Below, piece after piece: positions 45,802-57,830 of a stretch of 64,000 bases of DNA. The stretch is from Paguma larvata. Its lineage: Eukaryota > Chordata > Mammalia > Carnivora > Viverridae. The notes beneath the pieces are model-generated. The model worked only from the letters and a program-made list of their open reading frames with translations, did no database searches and was not told where the DNA came from. Position numbers and translations under genes: made by a program. Every line of letters starts with the position of its first letter. Positions within the stretch are counted from its first letter, which is position 1. Where the stretch lies: contig CM057829.1 in assembly GCA_030068075.1 (NCBI GenBank), positions 88,341,889 to 88,405,888 on the forward strand. The letters run 5' to 3'.

Positions 45802-48059
45802 ATATTTCATTCTTAGTCACAACTCAGAAATCTTACTCTATGTTCTTGAAAGATCTTTGTTTCGGCAAATAAATATTGACTGCTTCTATCTGTAGAAATT
45901 CCTTCCCTTAAGGTAAAGTTGACAGCGCCATTTAATTAAGTCTAATTCTTCTACAAAGGAGGGTTGTGAAGATGAAGCCATTTAAAAAATTTGTTTAATA
46001 GCACATGGTAGAAATAACTTTTAAGAAAAATATTTTTATGTCTAGATTTTCACCAAAATAGATTTCACCAATCATTTATTGATCTCTACCTATAATCTAT
46101 AAAAGAATGTCTTTCAAATATATGATTTTGACCTAGAATAAGAAATGCATTTTATATCACACACTAGTGCGTGTATGTGGACATGCAACATACACACGTA
46201 TACACAACTCTATTAATTAGGGAGGAAAAGAGAAAAAACAGCTGGTCGAGAACCACTAACCTGGTTTCATGGCTCTCTGGTTATGACCTGCACCTTGAAA
46301 AACACTGTTAGTAATATTTTATATAAATAGATGAGCATTAAAAAATCTATATGCCAAAACCCATCATAAAAACAATTTTAAGCAGAGCACAAGACCCAAA
46401 AACATGTTCGACTAGAGCAGAATTCTTTTCTTTTGGGATCTAGATGTGGTGATGAGAGTCCATAACATGTTACCTTTGAGTTCATCCAATTGAGCACTGT
46501 CTTCCCCATGGGTTTCTGATTGAACTTTCTTTATTGCCATGAGTGATGTAGAAATTAACAGGCTAATTGCCATGTCTAGTCTATGTGCTATTTTTTTGAT
46601 AAATAATAAAATTATTTTTTTAGAAAATAAGTATTTAAAGATATTGAAGTTATTTCATAACTGTTTTTACATCATACAACTGTTTTTATTTCATAAACTG
46701 TTTTTACATCCATATGACATTTTTACTAAAAGATAATGGTACACTCTACACCCCTCTTCCATTGTTACAGGAATCTAGATGGCAAGATTCTCTTTCTCAG
46801 TCACAGCCTGGTGTTGGGCAATCCCCAGAGACATTTGCCCACGTTGGTATTGGGATATTTCTCCAAGTCAGAATCTACAATATATCTGCTCATTTGCTTA
46901 GCTTTGTTAAAATAACTGGCCAGTTTTGTGGAAGTAGACTGACCTTATACTTTAGTATTTGCCTACACAGAAACTAACTACCATTTCTGTTTCCCCAAGT
47001 GAGAAGTCTAAACACCAATATAACTTATACTTAACTATATTCTTTTTATAGCTTAAATTCTGCCTTCGTCTTTAAGGAGCACTCTGTATTCAAAATCTTA
47101 TACTGTTTCAGCAAGAAATCTGTACAAAGCAGTGACATGCTGTTTTGATTATGTCTCAGCTCATCCATTTAAGAAGGCTGAAAAGTTGTTTTAGCAGATT
47201 TCCTGCAGGTGTGCCTGGTAACCCGGGCTCCATTGTTTTAGGAAGATAAATAGAAAATTTAGATCTTCACGAAATAAGGCTGGAGGAAGAAATTCTGCAA
47301 TAAACTGTCTTAAAAAGCAAAGAGCTTCCCATTCCTAGAAATCTTTAATCATAGATTTGGTGACTGCTGTTGGAGATATTTTGGAGAGATGGTGATGTTA
47401 GGATTGTAAGGCTCATAGGCTTATATGGTCTTACCCAATTTGGAGATTTTTGTGATTTTAAATTATGTGAAAAGATGGACATATTAGGCCATAGGATCTA
47501 TTGAATTTTCAATGACATTCACATGGACTGGTACCCATGTAAGGTTGCCACCCAGTATTTTACATTATCCTTAGTTAGGTTTGGATTCAGCATGACAGCA
47601 TCTTCAGAAAAGCTCTTGCTACATTTTTTCTTCAACTTAAAAACTTCAGTTGCTGTTCTTCAGTCTATTCTTCTTTTTGTAGGATGTCAAAGTCTGGATT
47701 CAAAGAAAAGTTGTTTAAGTTTAAAAATTGGGGAATCCAGATAGTGTCAAACGTGAACATGCATTGAAGAACTTCTTATGATTCTTAACCATTTTGGAAT
47801 CACAGATCTGTTCAGATCTTACCCAGAAAAGGGTACATTGAATTTTATAGGCTCAGATGATTCACCCCAGATTAAGAATACTTGTAAGGAAAAGTGTATG
47901 CTTTCCAAAATCTCACATTTTCACTTCTTAGGGATTGCCAGACATTCCAATACTCCTCAAGTCATTCTCACAAGGTGCTGAATCTGTCTGCAAATTAAAT
48001 ACCTTAAGAGAAGTAATAAATACCCTCTCCCACCTAACCAGAACTATGTTTCCACTGAA
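45802..48059. other. Low-copy AT-rich DNA, no gene seen
   Basis: Nothing recognisable as an exon or named repeat. A direct repeat of CATAACTGTTTTTACATC type occurs at about 46655-46711. Confidence 0.4.
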
Positions 48060-48850
48060 ATCATCTCAGAATTGAAAAGGAGTTCATAAAGCCATAGAAG
48101 CAATAGGAGAAATCACAAAGTAAGCCAGTGGATGACTATATAGAAATCAAAGACTGCTCATCAAAGAACACTATAAACAAGATTAAAAGGAAAATGAAAA
48201 ATTGGGGGAAAATAATTGCAGTAAGCATCTAGTATACTTTTTAGTTTTTAGAAATTAAAAAAAAAGGTTAAAAACCAATGTAATGAATGATAAGAGTATG
48301 GGAAAATACCATTCCTTCTAGAGCAGGTATTAAGTGATTACAGCGTGGCAGACACAGAGGGTCTTGGCACAGGAAAACACCCCTGTCCTTGAGAGGCTTA
48401 ATTCCCAGTAAATGAAATACAAATAACCAATTAAGATGTGAAAAATGCCTAACTTCACCTCATAATCAAAGAAGTGTGCAAAGTTATTGAGAAACAACTT
48501 TGGCCTGTCATTTAGCAGAGACGAATAGTAATAATACCGAATATGATGGAGGAGATGGGGAACAAATGCTTTTATCTGTTCCAGGTAGAAGGTTCCGTGG
48601 TGGTAACTTTTTGGAAAGTATTTTTGCAACATATTTTAAAAGTTTTAAAAACTGGGTACTTCTTGATCTATTTCTTTCTCTTCTATAAATTCATTCCAAA
48701 AAAGTAGTTTAAAACTCTGACAAATACCTACATACAAAGTCCACCACTGCAGTATTAGTTATAACCTCAAAAAACCTGGGAGTAATCTACATTTAAAACA
48801 TTTAAAAATATATACTATGGTCCAGCATATGTTAAAATAAAGTATATGCT
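48060..48850 (+). repeat. Old LINE fragments (sense L1, with an antisense L2-like piece)
   Basis: 48150-48245 (CAAAGAACACTATAAACAAG) and 48430-48835 (ATGCCTAACTTCACCTCATA, then AACCTCAAAAAACCTGGGAG) follow a diverged L1 3' region. 48320-48430 (GCAGGTATTAAGTGATTACA, CCCTGTCCTTGAGAGGCTTA) looks like reversed L2. Confidence 0.45.
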
Positions 48851-49470
48851 TAGAAAAAATATAGAAAATAGTGATTTTCATTTTATTTTTTATTTCTAAA
48901 TATTCTATGTTCTTTTTCTAATAAAATATTATTACAATAAAGTATTAACAATAATTATCTGAGGTTGCTGAATTTGGGATGATTTTTTTTCTTCTAAAAA
49001 ATTACTTACTTGCTTCCCAAATTCTCTATAGTAAGCATTTTTATATCCTTTATAAATTCAGAGAAGAAATAAGCATTATTTAAAAACATATCTTGAAAGC
49101 AAGAACATATTCAAATGCCCATCAAATTATATTAATTCTGTGGATCAAGAATGAACTTATTCGTGTAGAAAAGACACTTGGTAGAACCTGCTGTCTTTAG
49201 AACCTGTAGTTATTTGCCTGATAACATTTATGGGGTTTTGATTCATTGAAAAAGAAGATAGAATTGAGTAGTATTCTTTGAACTTTCAAATATTCTTAAA
49301 ATGTACTACAGATTTTTGAAGTACATTTGAAATGAAGTACATTTTTGGTTTACAGAGGTTCAAGCTTTACATTAAGTACCTGCCATATTTATCAAATATT
49401 GTTCTCATAGATTCACAGTAAGACATTTGAAACCACATTAAATCTTTATATCTCATTTATTTATATTTTT
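48851..49470. other. Low-copy AT-rich DNA, no gene seen
   Basis: A very AT-rich stretch with no identified element. Confidence 0.4.
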
Positions 49471-49484
49471 TCACATTAAATCTT

Positions 49485-49884
49485 TATTTTTTTTCAGGAA
49501 TAGAATTTAGTGATTCATCACTTACATATAACACCCAGTGCTCATCCCAACAAGTGCCCTCCTTAATGCCCACTGTCCATTTAGCCCATCCCCCAACCGA
49601 ACACCCCACCAGCCACCCTCAGTTTATTCTCTGTATTTAAGAGTCTCTTATGGTTTGCCTTCCTCTCGGTTTTTATCTTATTTTTCTTCTCTTCCCCTAT
49701 GTTCATCTATTTTGTTTCTAAAATTCCACACATAACTGAAATCATATATTTGTCTTTCTCTGACTTATTTCGCTTAGTGTAATACATTCTAGTTCCATCC
49801 ACGTTGTTGCAAATGGCAAGATTTCATTCTTTTTGATCACGGAGTAATATTCCATTGTATATACATGCACCTCATCTTCTTTAT
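49485..49884 (-). mobile_element. Antisense carnivore LINE-1 tail (ORF2 C-terminus plus 3' UTR)
   Basis: The right part on the minus strand encodes YTMEYYSVIKKNEILPFATT, the conserved end of L1 ORF2, and the left part is 3' UTR (ACACCCAGTGCTCATCCCAA reversed). TCACATTAAATCTT is repeated at 49471-49484 and 49885-49898, marking the insertion. Confidence 0.93.
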
Positions 49885-49915
49885 TCACATTAAATCTTAA
49901 GAAATGCAAATCAGA

Positions 49916-50080
49916 GAGGGAGAGAGACAAAACATAAGAGACTCTCAAAGACTAAGAACAAACTGAGGGGTGAGGGGAGTGTGGGAGGGGGGAGAGTGGG
50001 TGATGGGCACAGAGGAGGGCACTTGTTGGGATGAGCACTGGGTGTTATATGAAAACCAATTTGACAATAAATTAAAAAAA
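49916..50080 (+). mobile_element. Sense LINE-1 3' tail with perfect 17-bp target-site duplication
   Basis: GAGACTCTCAAAGACTAAGA, GGTGATGGGCACAGAGGAGG, GATGAGCACTGGGTGTTATA and CAATAAATTAAAAAAAA form a 5'-truncated L1 end. AAGAAATGCAAATCAGA is identical at 49899-49915 and 50081-50097. It abuts the duplication of the antisense L1 tail. Confidence 0.95.
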
Positions 50081-50449
50081 AAGAAATGCAAATCAGATGC
50101 CTTTTAGAAAATGCTTGCTAAAACCTAAGTAAAGGCAAAATACCTGCAAGATTTTAATACACAAGTGATATGGCAGTGCTTTATTGCTACACTCAAATAA
50201 AAAAATGAGGAGAAGTTTAAAGAGATTTGTAAAGCATCTCAGTTACAAATCTTTTCATGGTTTATATGAGAAATCTTCCTATATGTGAACATTTAGATAT
50301 ATATCTTTCCATGCCCATATATGACTGTGGGTATAAATATACGTGGGTATGTATACGTATGCATGGAAACTTCAAAAATATATATACACACACAACACAT
50401 ACAGACACCCCAACATCCCTTCAAAGTGTTCTTTGTCTTCTTTCCTTTC

Positions 50450-50810
50450 TTATTTATTCCATCAGTTGAGTGTTACCTGGACACCTGTTATGTGATAGCT
50501 ACTTAAGTTTCACCAGTGCTAAGATGAGTTACATATGTTCTGTTTGGAGGGGCTTGCAAGTGTAGTGGGTAAGACAAGTACATAAATGTTATTACTGGTT
50601 ATGCTACATGTAATAGAGGACACCACAGAGTAGTGTGTAAGTACCAACAAAGAAATGATTAATTTGACTTGCTTTGGGAGTGGGAGTGTAAAGAAATAAC
50701 ATTTACATTGGGTCTGAAGAGCAGGAGTTTGTTAGGTGGAGAGCAAAAGAGTATTCTAGGTAGCAGGAATGGCACATAAAAATGCCTAGATTAGTGAATG
50801 TATACCCTAT
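50450..50810 (-). repeat. L2 LINE relic (antisense)
   Basis: TACCTGGACACCTGTTATGT, GAGGGGCTTGCAAGTGTAGT, GTAAGACAAGTACATAAATG and GTAGCAGGAATGGCACATAA follow the reversed L2 3' region. Confidence 0.55.
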
Positions 50811-51645
50811 GTATATGACTGACCAAATTGTAAGGTAGGTAGAGGAGAATGGCCATTAGGGTTCAATTGTGAAGGGCTTTGTAGACCAGGCTATATTTAA
50901 GTCTTAATCACAGTCACCTGGGACATGACCATTATCATGGCCCTTCAAGGTCAAGGGTCATCTTGTCATCTGTCTGATCCAATTTTCCCAGAAGCATCCG
51001 TTTGGGAGTGCAAATAAGGCCTCCTCCATGCAGAAAGCAGCCCTCCATTCCTGCTGAGGCAGTGCTTTACCTAAACTTACACTCTTCAGGTGTACCTTCT
51101 TCAGAATCAAATAGTAAACAGCACCCACAGTGCTTTCCTTCTCATTTGCAATGACCCAGGAAACCCAGCTTTGTTAATAAGCATTGAACACCTACTCAGG
51201 CTGGCAACTGGGTCAAAATGTTAATTACTCTCCAATAGCCACATTCTTTTTTTCTGTCTTCATTTGCTTTTTCACCTCCTCAGAGACTTTAATCAAGTTT
51301 GAATTTTCCTTACTGCTGAGACTAGTGTAGTGTTAAAAATAAGTTAGCCCTTTGCCTGTCTCCTGGGCACCTATAATCTCAGGCGTCATTAGATTCTCTC
51401 CCTTTCCAAGTTAATTATATTCAGTGTGAGCTTGAATTTTCGAATCCATCTGGTTTCTCCATCTCTGGAGATAGTTTATTTATATCTACTATTTTAAATA
51501 GAAAAGAGATGGAACAACAGTTTCCTCATGCTCTAAGCATTTTGAGTTTGATGCAATAGCCATTTCCTTTAGAACTAAATCAATGGAAAAGAATTTATTT
51601 CACAGCATCTCTGTGTCTAAGCACTGACAAAAAACTGTCCAGTAC
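50811..51645. other. Low-copy DNA, no gene seen
   Basis: Nothing recognisable here. Confidence 0.4.
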
Positions 51646-51649
51646 GACT

Positions 51650-51855
51650 AAGGTATGTCTCTGTTATTGTTTCCCCTAAGCACTCATCACAATTTATAAT
51701 TACATATGTATCTCTGTGTTCACAGTTGCGATGCTAACCAGACCATAATCTCTGTAAGGGCAGGAAAATGTTTTGTTCATCAATCTATATCTGAAAATTA
51801 ATAGACTCCATGGAATATGCTAGATGCTCAATAAATCTTACAGAATAAAGAAAGA
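51650..51855 (+). repeat. L2 LINE 3' end relic (sense)
   Basis: AGCACTCATCACAATTTATA, CAGACCATAATCTCTGTAAG, GGGCAGGAAAATGTTTTGTT and GATGCTCAATAAATCTTACA follow the L2 terminal pattern. Confidence 0.72.
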
Positions 51856-51954
51856 AAGGAAGGAATCAAGGTTCATAATAACTGTAATACTTTAGAGGCT
51901 TACAAATTTTTTAATCACCAAGGGCCATGTTAGTAATGTTTACCTTCATGGATG

Positions 51955-52430
51955 CTATTTCGGTTACCTATTGCTCTGGAACAAATTGCCCCAAAGCTTA
52001 TGACTTAAATAACCATTTATTATTTTTCACAATTCTGTGGATTGGTTGGGTGGTTCCTCTGTTGCTTTCTCCTGGGTCACCCAAATGACTGAGAATGCTG
52101 GACTGTCAGCTGGACGATAAGGTCCAAGATGGTCTCAGTCTCTTCTGGGAGTTGCTGTTGGCTACCAGCTGGAGTGCCTCAGTTCTCCTCCACATGGCTT
52201 CTCATCCTCTAGTAGGCTAGACTGGCTTTTTACGTGGTGTCTCACTGCAGGGTTCCAAGAGGGCACAGGTAGAGGCTGCAAGCTCTTGTGAGGGCCTACA
52301 CTTTGGAACTTACGCAATGTCACTTCCGCTACAATCTGTTGGTCAAAGGCAGTCACAAGATCAGCCTAGCTTCAAGGGATGGGGGAATAGACTGTACTCC
52401 TCAACAGGAGTGGTTGTAAAATATTGTTCA
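51955..52430 (+). repeat. Old LTR-like interspersed repeat, family not assigned
   Basis: GGTTACCTATTGCTCTGGAA, CAATTCTGTGGATTGGTTGG, TCAGTTCTCCTCCACATGGC, GGTTCCAAGAGGGCACAGGT and CTGTTGGTCAAAGGCAGTCA form an ordered pattern of a dispersed mammalian repeat, possibly an LTR. The 64- and 98-codon frames here are shadows. Confidence 0.45.
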
Positions 52431-52489
52431 TGTGTTTCTCAATTTTTAGAGCATTTTAAAGTGATGATGATAATGAGGATGATGAGTGT

Positions 52490-52561
52490 GATGATGGTAC
52501 TAAAAGTACTAAGTATTTACACTAACCAGTGTTCTTTGTTTTGTTTTAAATGTTTATTTTT

Positions 52562-52604
<43 letters not shown>

Positions 52605-52960
52605 ATGAGCTGAGGAAGGGTAGAGAGAGAGGGAGACACAGAATCTGAAGCAGGCTCTAGGCTCCGATCTGTCAGCACAGAGCTCGATGTGGGGCTCGAA
52701 CTCACAAACTGTGAGATCATGACCTGAGCTGAAATCAGCACTTAACCAACTGAGCCACCCAGGCGCCCCTCACCAGTGTTCTAAGTGCTCTGTTTACAGC
52801 TCACAAAAAGTATGAATTGGGTGACATGATTATCCTCAATTTATAGATGGGGAACTGAGGGTTAGAACAGTTAAATAACTTGCTCAAAGCATTATAGCTA
52901 GTAAGCAGAAATTTAGGGATGCAAACACAGGTTGATTACCTTTGTAGCCTATAGTTTTCC
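52490..52960 (-). repeat. MIR-family SINE relic (antisense) split by a CAN-SINE
   Basis: The left part (GTATTTACACTAACCAGTGT) and right part (TGATTATCCTCAATTTATAG, GAGGGTTAGAACAGTTAAAT, AGTAAGCAGAAATTTAGGGA) are a reversed MIR interrupted at 52536-52769. Confidence 0.65.
52536..52769 (-). mobile_element. CAN-SINE (antisense) with expanded GA tract and target-site duplication
   Basis: TTTAAATGTTTATTTTTCGA, then an uninterrupted GA run (52563-52602), and CTGAGCCACCCAGGCGCCCC at the right. ACCAGTGTTCT is repeated at 52525-52535 and 52772-52782. The GA run is the CT-rich tract of the SINE turned microsatellite. Confidence 0.95.
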
Positions 52961-53410
52961 CCTCCTTCCCTTTCTCTGTACTCTTTATGAAGTAATTAGT
53001 CCCTGCTGTCTGTGTTCTGTCTTCCCATGTCAACATCAATCCTGATTTAAGTAACCAGAGATGATTGTTGTCACTGGGTTGCTAATAAACAATAGAGTTG
53101 AATAAATAAGTTGATGTGTATGCACTGTTAGCTACCACTGGTAGCCTGATTTTGATAATTGCTAAAAGAATGGGCTCATCCCTTTTTATTTTTAAAATTG
53201 ATTTAAGAACAGACAGGCAGAAACTCTATTTAATGAATACAGATTGCAGCTGGTCCTCATCCTGGGTTATCATTCCAACTGGTAACTTTCCCATAGGCTA
53301 GAAATTTCTAAACAATTTCCTCTTTTCTTCTTCAGTCTGCATAGCCAACTTTGTTTTTGGAAAGTTTCTCCTGTCTGTCTCCTCCTATGCCTTTCCATTG
53401 GACATAACTC
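52961..53410. other. Low-copy DNA, no gene seen
   Basis: Nothing recognisable here. Confidence 0.35.
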
Positions 53411-53413
53411 CTT

Positions 53414-53530
53414 GCAGCTCAAAGTGGGGTCTGTGGACCAGCAATATTGGCTCAAGTGGAAACTTATTAGATATGTAGAATCTCAGACTGCACCTAGAAC
53501 TGTTAAATCAGAATCTACATTTTTTTTAAA
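53414..53530 (+). mobile_element. hAT-Charlie-type DNA transposon relic
   Basis: CAGCTCAAAGTGGGGTCTGT, GGACCAGCAATATTGGCTCA, AACTTATTAGATATGTAGAA and TGTTAAATCAGAATCTACAT match a non-autonomous hAT element of the MER20/MER5 type. It is cut short at the right. Confidence 0.6.
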
Positions 53531-53564
53531 AAAGAGAGAAGGCAAACAAAATTAGAAATGAAAG

Positions 53565-53768
53565 AGGAGGGGCGCCTGGGTGGCTCAGTTGGTTGAGCAT
53601 CCTCCTGATTTCAGCTCAGGTCATGATCCCAGGTAATGAGATCAGGTCGTGGGATCAAGCCCACATCAGCCTCCATGCTGAGCCTGCTTGGGATTCTCTC
53701 TCTCCCCCTTTGTCCCTTTCTCTTGCTTAAGATCTCTCTCTCTCTAAAATGAAAAATGAATAAAAACT
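53565..53768 (+). mobile_element. CAN-SINE (sense), a different subfamily, with target-site duplication
   Basis: GGGGCGCCTGGGTGGCTCAG, then TCATGATCCCAGGTAATGAG and GGTCGTGGGATCAAGCCCAC. The body resembles the general carnivore SINEC type more than the felid type (no GTGCTGACAG block). TTAGAAATGAAAG is repeated at 53552-53564 and 53769-53781. Confidence 0.93.
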
Positions 53769-53789
53769 TTAGAAATGAAAGGAGACATT

Positions 53790-54840
53790 ACAACTGATAC
53801 CACAAATATACAAAGAACAATAAGAACAAAGAATGAATTAACATAAACAATCATATGCCAACAAATTAGGTAACCTAAAAGAAATTCCTAGAAACATGCA
53901 ATGTATTAAGACTGAATCAAGAAGAAATATAAAGCTTAAATGGACCATTAATAAGTAAAGAGACTGAGTCAGTAAACAAAACAAAAAACAAACAAACAAA
54001 AAATTCCTAACAAGGAAAAGTCCAGAACCAAATGGCTTTACTGGTGAATTCCACCAAACATTCAAAGAAGAATTAATATTTATCCTTCCTAAAACAGAAG
54101 AGGAGAGAATATTTCCAAACTTATTTTATAAGGCCAGTATCCTCAGATACCAAAGATACAATAAGAAAAATACAGGCCAATATTTCTAATAAAATTAGAT
54201 GCACAAGTCCTCAATAAAATGCTAACAAACTGAATTAAACATCACATTAAAAGGATCATGCACCATGATCATATGGGATTTATCCCTGGGATTCAAGGAT
54301 GTTTCAACACACATAAATTGATCGATGTGATACACCACATTAACAGAACAAAAGATAAAAAACACATGATCATTTCCACAGATACAGAAAAAGCATTTGA
54401 ACATTCGACATCCATTCCAAATGAAAACTCTCAATAAAATAGGTTTAGAAGGAACTTACTGAACACAATAAAGGCCATAAATGAAAGACTGGCAGCTAAC
54501 ATCATTCAATGGTGAAAAACTAAAAGCTTTCCGTTTAACATTTAGTAAGAGGCAAGGATGCCCACTCTTGTCATTTCTATTCAACATACTACTTAAAGTC
54601 CTAGCCAGAGCAATTAGACAAGAAAATGAAATTTAAAAACACCAAATTGGAAAGTAAGAAGGAAAATTAATCACTCTTTTTTGCAGATGACATGATCATA
54701 TACGTAGAAAACCTTGATTCAGCAAAAACTGTTCTATCTAGTAAATAAATTTAATAAAGTTGTAGGATATAAAATCAACATAACAGATATCAGTGGCGTT
54801 TCTATGCACTAACAACAAACTGTCTGAAAAGCCAACCCAG
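53790..54840 (+). mobile_element. Sense LINE-1 ORF2 reverse-transcriptase relic
   Basis: In broken frames it encodes L1 reverse-transcriptase sequence: [22 protein letters not shown] (about 54025), [18 protein letters not shown] (about 54270), then LFFADDMIIYVENLDSAK at about 54675-54725 with the FADD catalytic motif. Stops and frameshifts interrupt it repeatedly. Neither the 5' nor the 3' end of an L1 is attached. Minus-strand frames of 70-75 codons are shadows. Confidence 0.85.
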
Positions 54841-55369
54841 AGACCCAGGTACCCCTAAATTAATTGTGCTTTTTACCATCAATTGTATTTTAGAATTGAG
54901 AAATCACTGGAGATTGTTTTCTGGTTCACCCAAGTGGATAGAATTGATCTATAAGAAACATAGAAGATACTGGATTTTCAATTATTGAGATTGGGTAATG
55001 GTTTAGGCATCAAATTTTTTTCCCCCAGTGGAGCCCAGCATAATGTCTTAGAGATAAATTGTTATGTAAATACGTGTTAAATAATGAATATACAAACATC
55101 AAAAATCAAGATACCAATTTAGCATAGTCTTTTAGACGGTCATTGCTGTATTCGAGCTAATTGCTGAAAGGGTAAATGAAACAACACTATCCCTACTGGG
55201 GTAAAATCATAAGGATTCATAGCTATAGGACTGTTCCTAGCCTTAGGCAAAGGAGGAGGCTACCTGTACAATGAACTAAATTTTTGGTGTACAGAGGTGT
55301 CAACAAAAAACTGGGAATAGTAAAAGAAAATATTGTTAATTTCTATATTTTGCCTTGGGCTTATTCCAT
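54841..55369. other. Low-copy DNA, no gene seen
   Basis: Nothing recognisable here. Confidence 0.35.
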
Positions 55370-55386
55370 AGAACTCTGTGAATAAA

Positions 55387-55573
55387 GGGGTGCCTGGGTG
55401 CCTCAGTTGGTTAAGGTTCTGACTTTGGCTCAGATCATGATCTCAGGCTGCAAGTGCCCCACATTGGGCTCCCTGCTGTCAGCACAGTGCCCACTTTTAG
55501 ATCCCCTGTCTCCCTTTCTCTCTGTCCCTCCCCCCTTACATACCCTCTCTCTCTCTCAAAAATATTAAAAAAA
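55387..55573 (+). mobile_element. CAN-SINE (sense) with target-site duplication
   Basis: GGGGTGCCTGGGTGCCTCAG to CTCTCTCTCAAAAATATTAA. AGAACTCTGTGAATAAA (about 55370-55386) and AGAACTCTGTTAAATAAA (about 55574-55591) are near-identical flanks. Confidence 0.94.
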
Positions 55574-55784
55574 AGAACTCTGTTAAATAAATGGAAAATT
55601 AATCTCTGCTGTTCTGACAAAGAAGTCAAAGCAAATTATGAAGAATCAGCTATTTTTTCCTAATTCTAGAACTTTTAAAACATACAATCTTGATTTATTC
55701 ACTGAACTCTCAGGAATTTGCCATAGCCATTAAGTGTTAACTTTAATTTTCTTACTAGCAGTTTTTACTCTCCCCACAAGGGAG

Positions 55785-55955
55785 GGAGTTTGGTAGAAAG
55801 AACTCAAGGCTGGTTTCTAGCTGCCACAGGGTTGGGTCTCTGGACACACACTGGACAGTGTTAAAAATAACTTGGCCTTTCTGGGGATTATTTTTCTCAT
55901 CTGTAACATCTGATAATCTCTAACGCATCTTTCAAGTCAAATTCTATGACCCCTG
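55785..55955 (+). repeat. MIR-family SINE relic (sense)
   Basis: GTTTGGTAGAAAGAACTCAA, TTCTCATCTGTAACATCTGA and TAATCTCTAACGCATCTTTC then AATTCTATGACC follow the MIR3-like core and end. Confidence 0.55.
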
Positions 55956-56419
55956 TGACATCATAGCCCATGAAAAGCAGTAATATCTAGCACTTCAGGT
56001 GTGATATAGGTGCCTAGATTTCTGAGAATCTGGTGTGATGAGTGCCTTTTAACCATTGGCCATATTTAGAGTACATTTTACTAATTCTAAACTCTTCATG
56101 CTTTGTTCAGAAGAAACTATACTAAGGAAATATGAAATACTTAAGAATGAAAGCTGTGAGCTAGAAGTAAATTAATATTCAAGCATTATTCACTGTTTTA
56201 TATTACTTGGTCAAAATTTAAATGAGGTACCTAAAATTGAATAAACATAGAGGAGGGATGCTCTTATGATTGTAAGTAATAAAAAATACCCAAGTATTAA
56301 TTAGATATGGGAAACTGATCATTATGTTGTCTTGAAAATAAACATGTATACATATCATGGGCAAAAAATACAAAACACAGAATCTCTGTCAAACAACCTC
56401 ATCAGATCTGCATGTATGT

Positions 56420-56459
<40 letters not shown>

Positions 56460-57654
56460 ACTTATACATAAAAAAAGTATGTAAAGCACAAAAATGAATT
56501 TAATAGTCACCGTTTTTATTTTGTATTTTGATTAAATGCTAAAGTTCTTTACACCTCTTAATAAATGTAAATTCAGAGAAATCACTGACCAATTTACATA
56601 TTGGAATTATTTGAGGCCTATTGGAAATGCTGTTAGAAAAATGTCAGTTGGTTTAAAATCATTTTAATCTTTAAGATCATAATGTATTTTGTATTAAAAA
56701 AGACAATGGAGATACACTCTTCGACTGTTTTTCAATTACCAAATGGCAACATCTGTTTATGACCCATGGTGTTGGGTCTTCAGATGTCAGGGTTATTCAC
56801 TGAACCCTGACTGTTGCACCTTAGGAAAGCGAGAATGAAGGCCCCGGAATTGTAGCCATGACACAGCTTTTTCTGAAGTTGTAAAGGAGCATCTAGGCTC
56901 TGGGTGGAGCTCTGCAGAGCTCAGTTACAGAACTAAAATGTCTCAAATGTGACCTATATGTCTCATTTTGTTTATATGACCTATCTTCCAGATATGCATT
57001 TATATATTACTTTGTTTCAAATGGTCTCTGAAAGATCTAGAACCAAATACATTGGGTTAAAAGTCATGTGTCTTGACAATTGAGATATAAAAATGGAGTT
57101 TAGATTGTTAAAAAATCTGGTCTCTGTGACTCTTTCATGTAAAGGGTTGATTAAAAATGAGTTTAAGACATCCATGGAGCAAGTGATTTTATGATTTAGA
57201 TGAAGGAGGTGGGTTTATAGATTTCATCCACAAACAAAATAACAGTGTTTACCTTTGTTGAGAATACAGACTTTAAAAACATTTCTTTCTTTTCTTTCTG
57301 TACAAAATGCATGTTTTATATAAACGCAAAGTGGAAAAGATAGATATAATGAACATCTACAAATTTAAGGGCTAATTACTTTTTGTACTCTTGAGCAAAC
57401 ATATACCGTAACCTAAAGAGAATGTATCTGAGTGTATGCCTGACATCCTGAAGAATACTATTATTAAAATGCGTGTATTGGTTTCTATAATTCATAAGCA
57501 TGAGAACAAAGCTAAATGCAAAAGAATATTCTTAAACCATCAATTTCTTAATCAGTTCTTTCCTATGGCTCTGTAGGAGAAAGCAAATCCTCCCCCCATC
57601 CCCAAATTATTGACACTTTCCAGTATGATAGTACAGGTTGCCAAGGTGTGCTTT
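55956..57654. other. Low-copy AT-rich DNA, no gene seen
   Basis: It contains a TG microsatellite (56413-56458). Otherwise nothing is recognised. It is downstream of MCHR2 on the minus strand and could hold distal 3' UTR, which cannot be told by eye. Confidence 0.35.
56413..56458. repeat. (TG)n microsatellite, interrupted
   Basis: GTATGTGTGTATG followed by an uninterrupted TG run to 56457. Confidence 0.97.
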
Positions 57655-57830
57655 AAAAGTACAGAAACAGACTGGCCTGGATTTGAGCCCAGCTCTTATG
57701 AAGCTGTGCAACATCAAGCCTATCTTTTAACCTTTCTGAGCCTAAGTAAATTGGGCTGATACTTACCTCATGGGTTTGTTACATGTCACCTTACATATTA
57801 CATTTGTTAATACATGGTAACTGCTATGCT
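57655..57830 (+). repeat. MIR-family SINE relic (sense)
   Basis: CTGGCCTGGATTTGAGCCCA, CTTTTAACCTTTCTGAGCCT, AGTAAATTGGGCTGATACTT and ACCTCATGGGTTTGTTACAT follow MIR. Confidence 0.72.
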
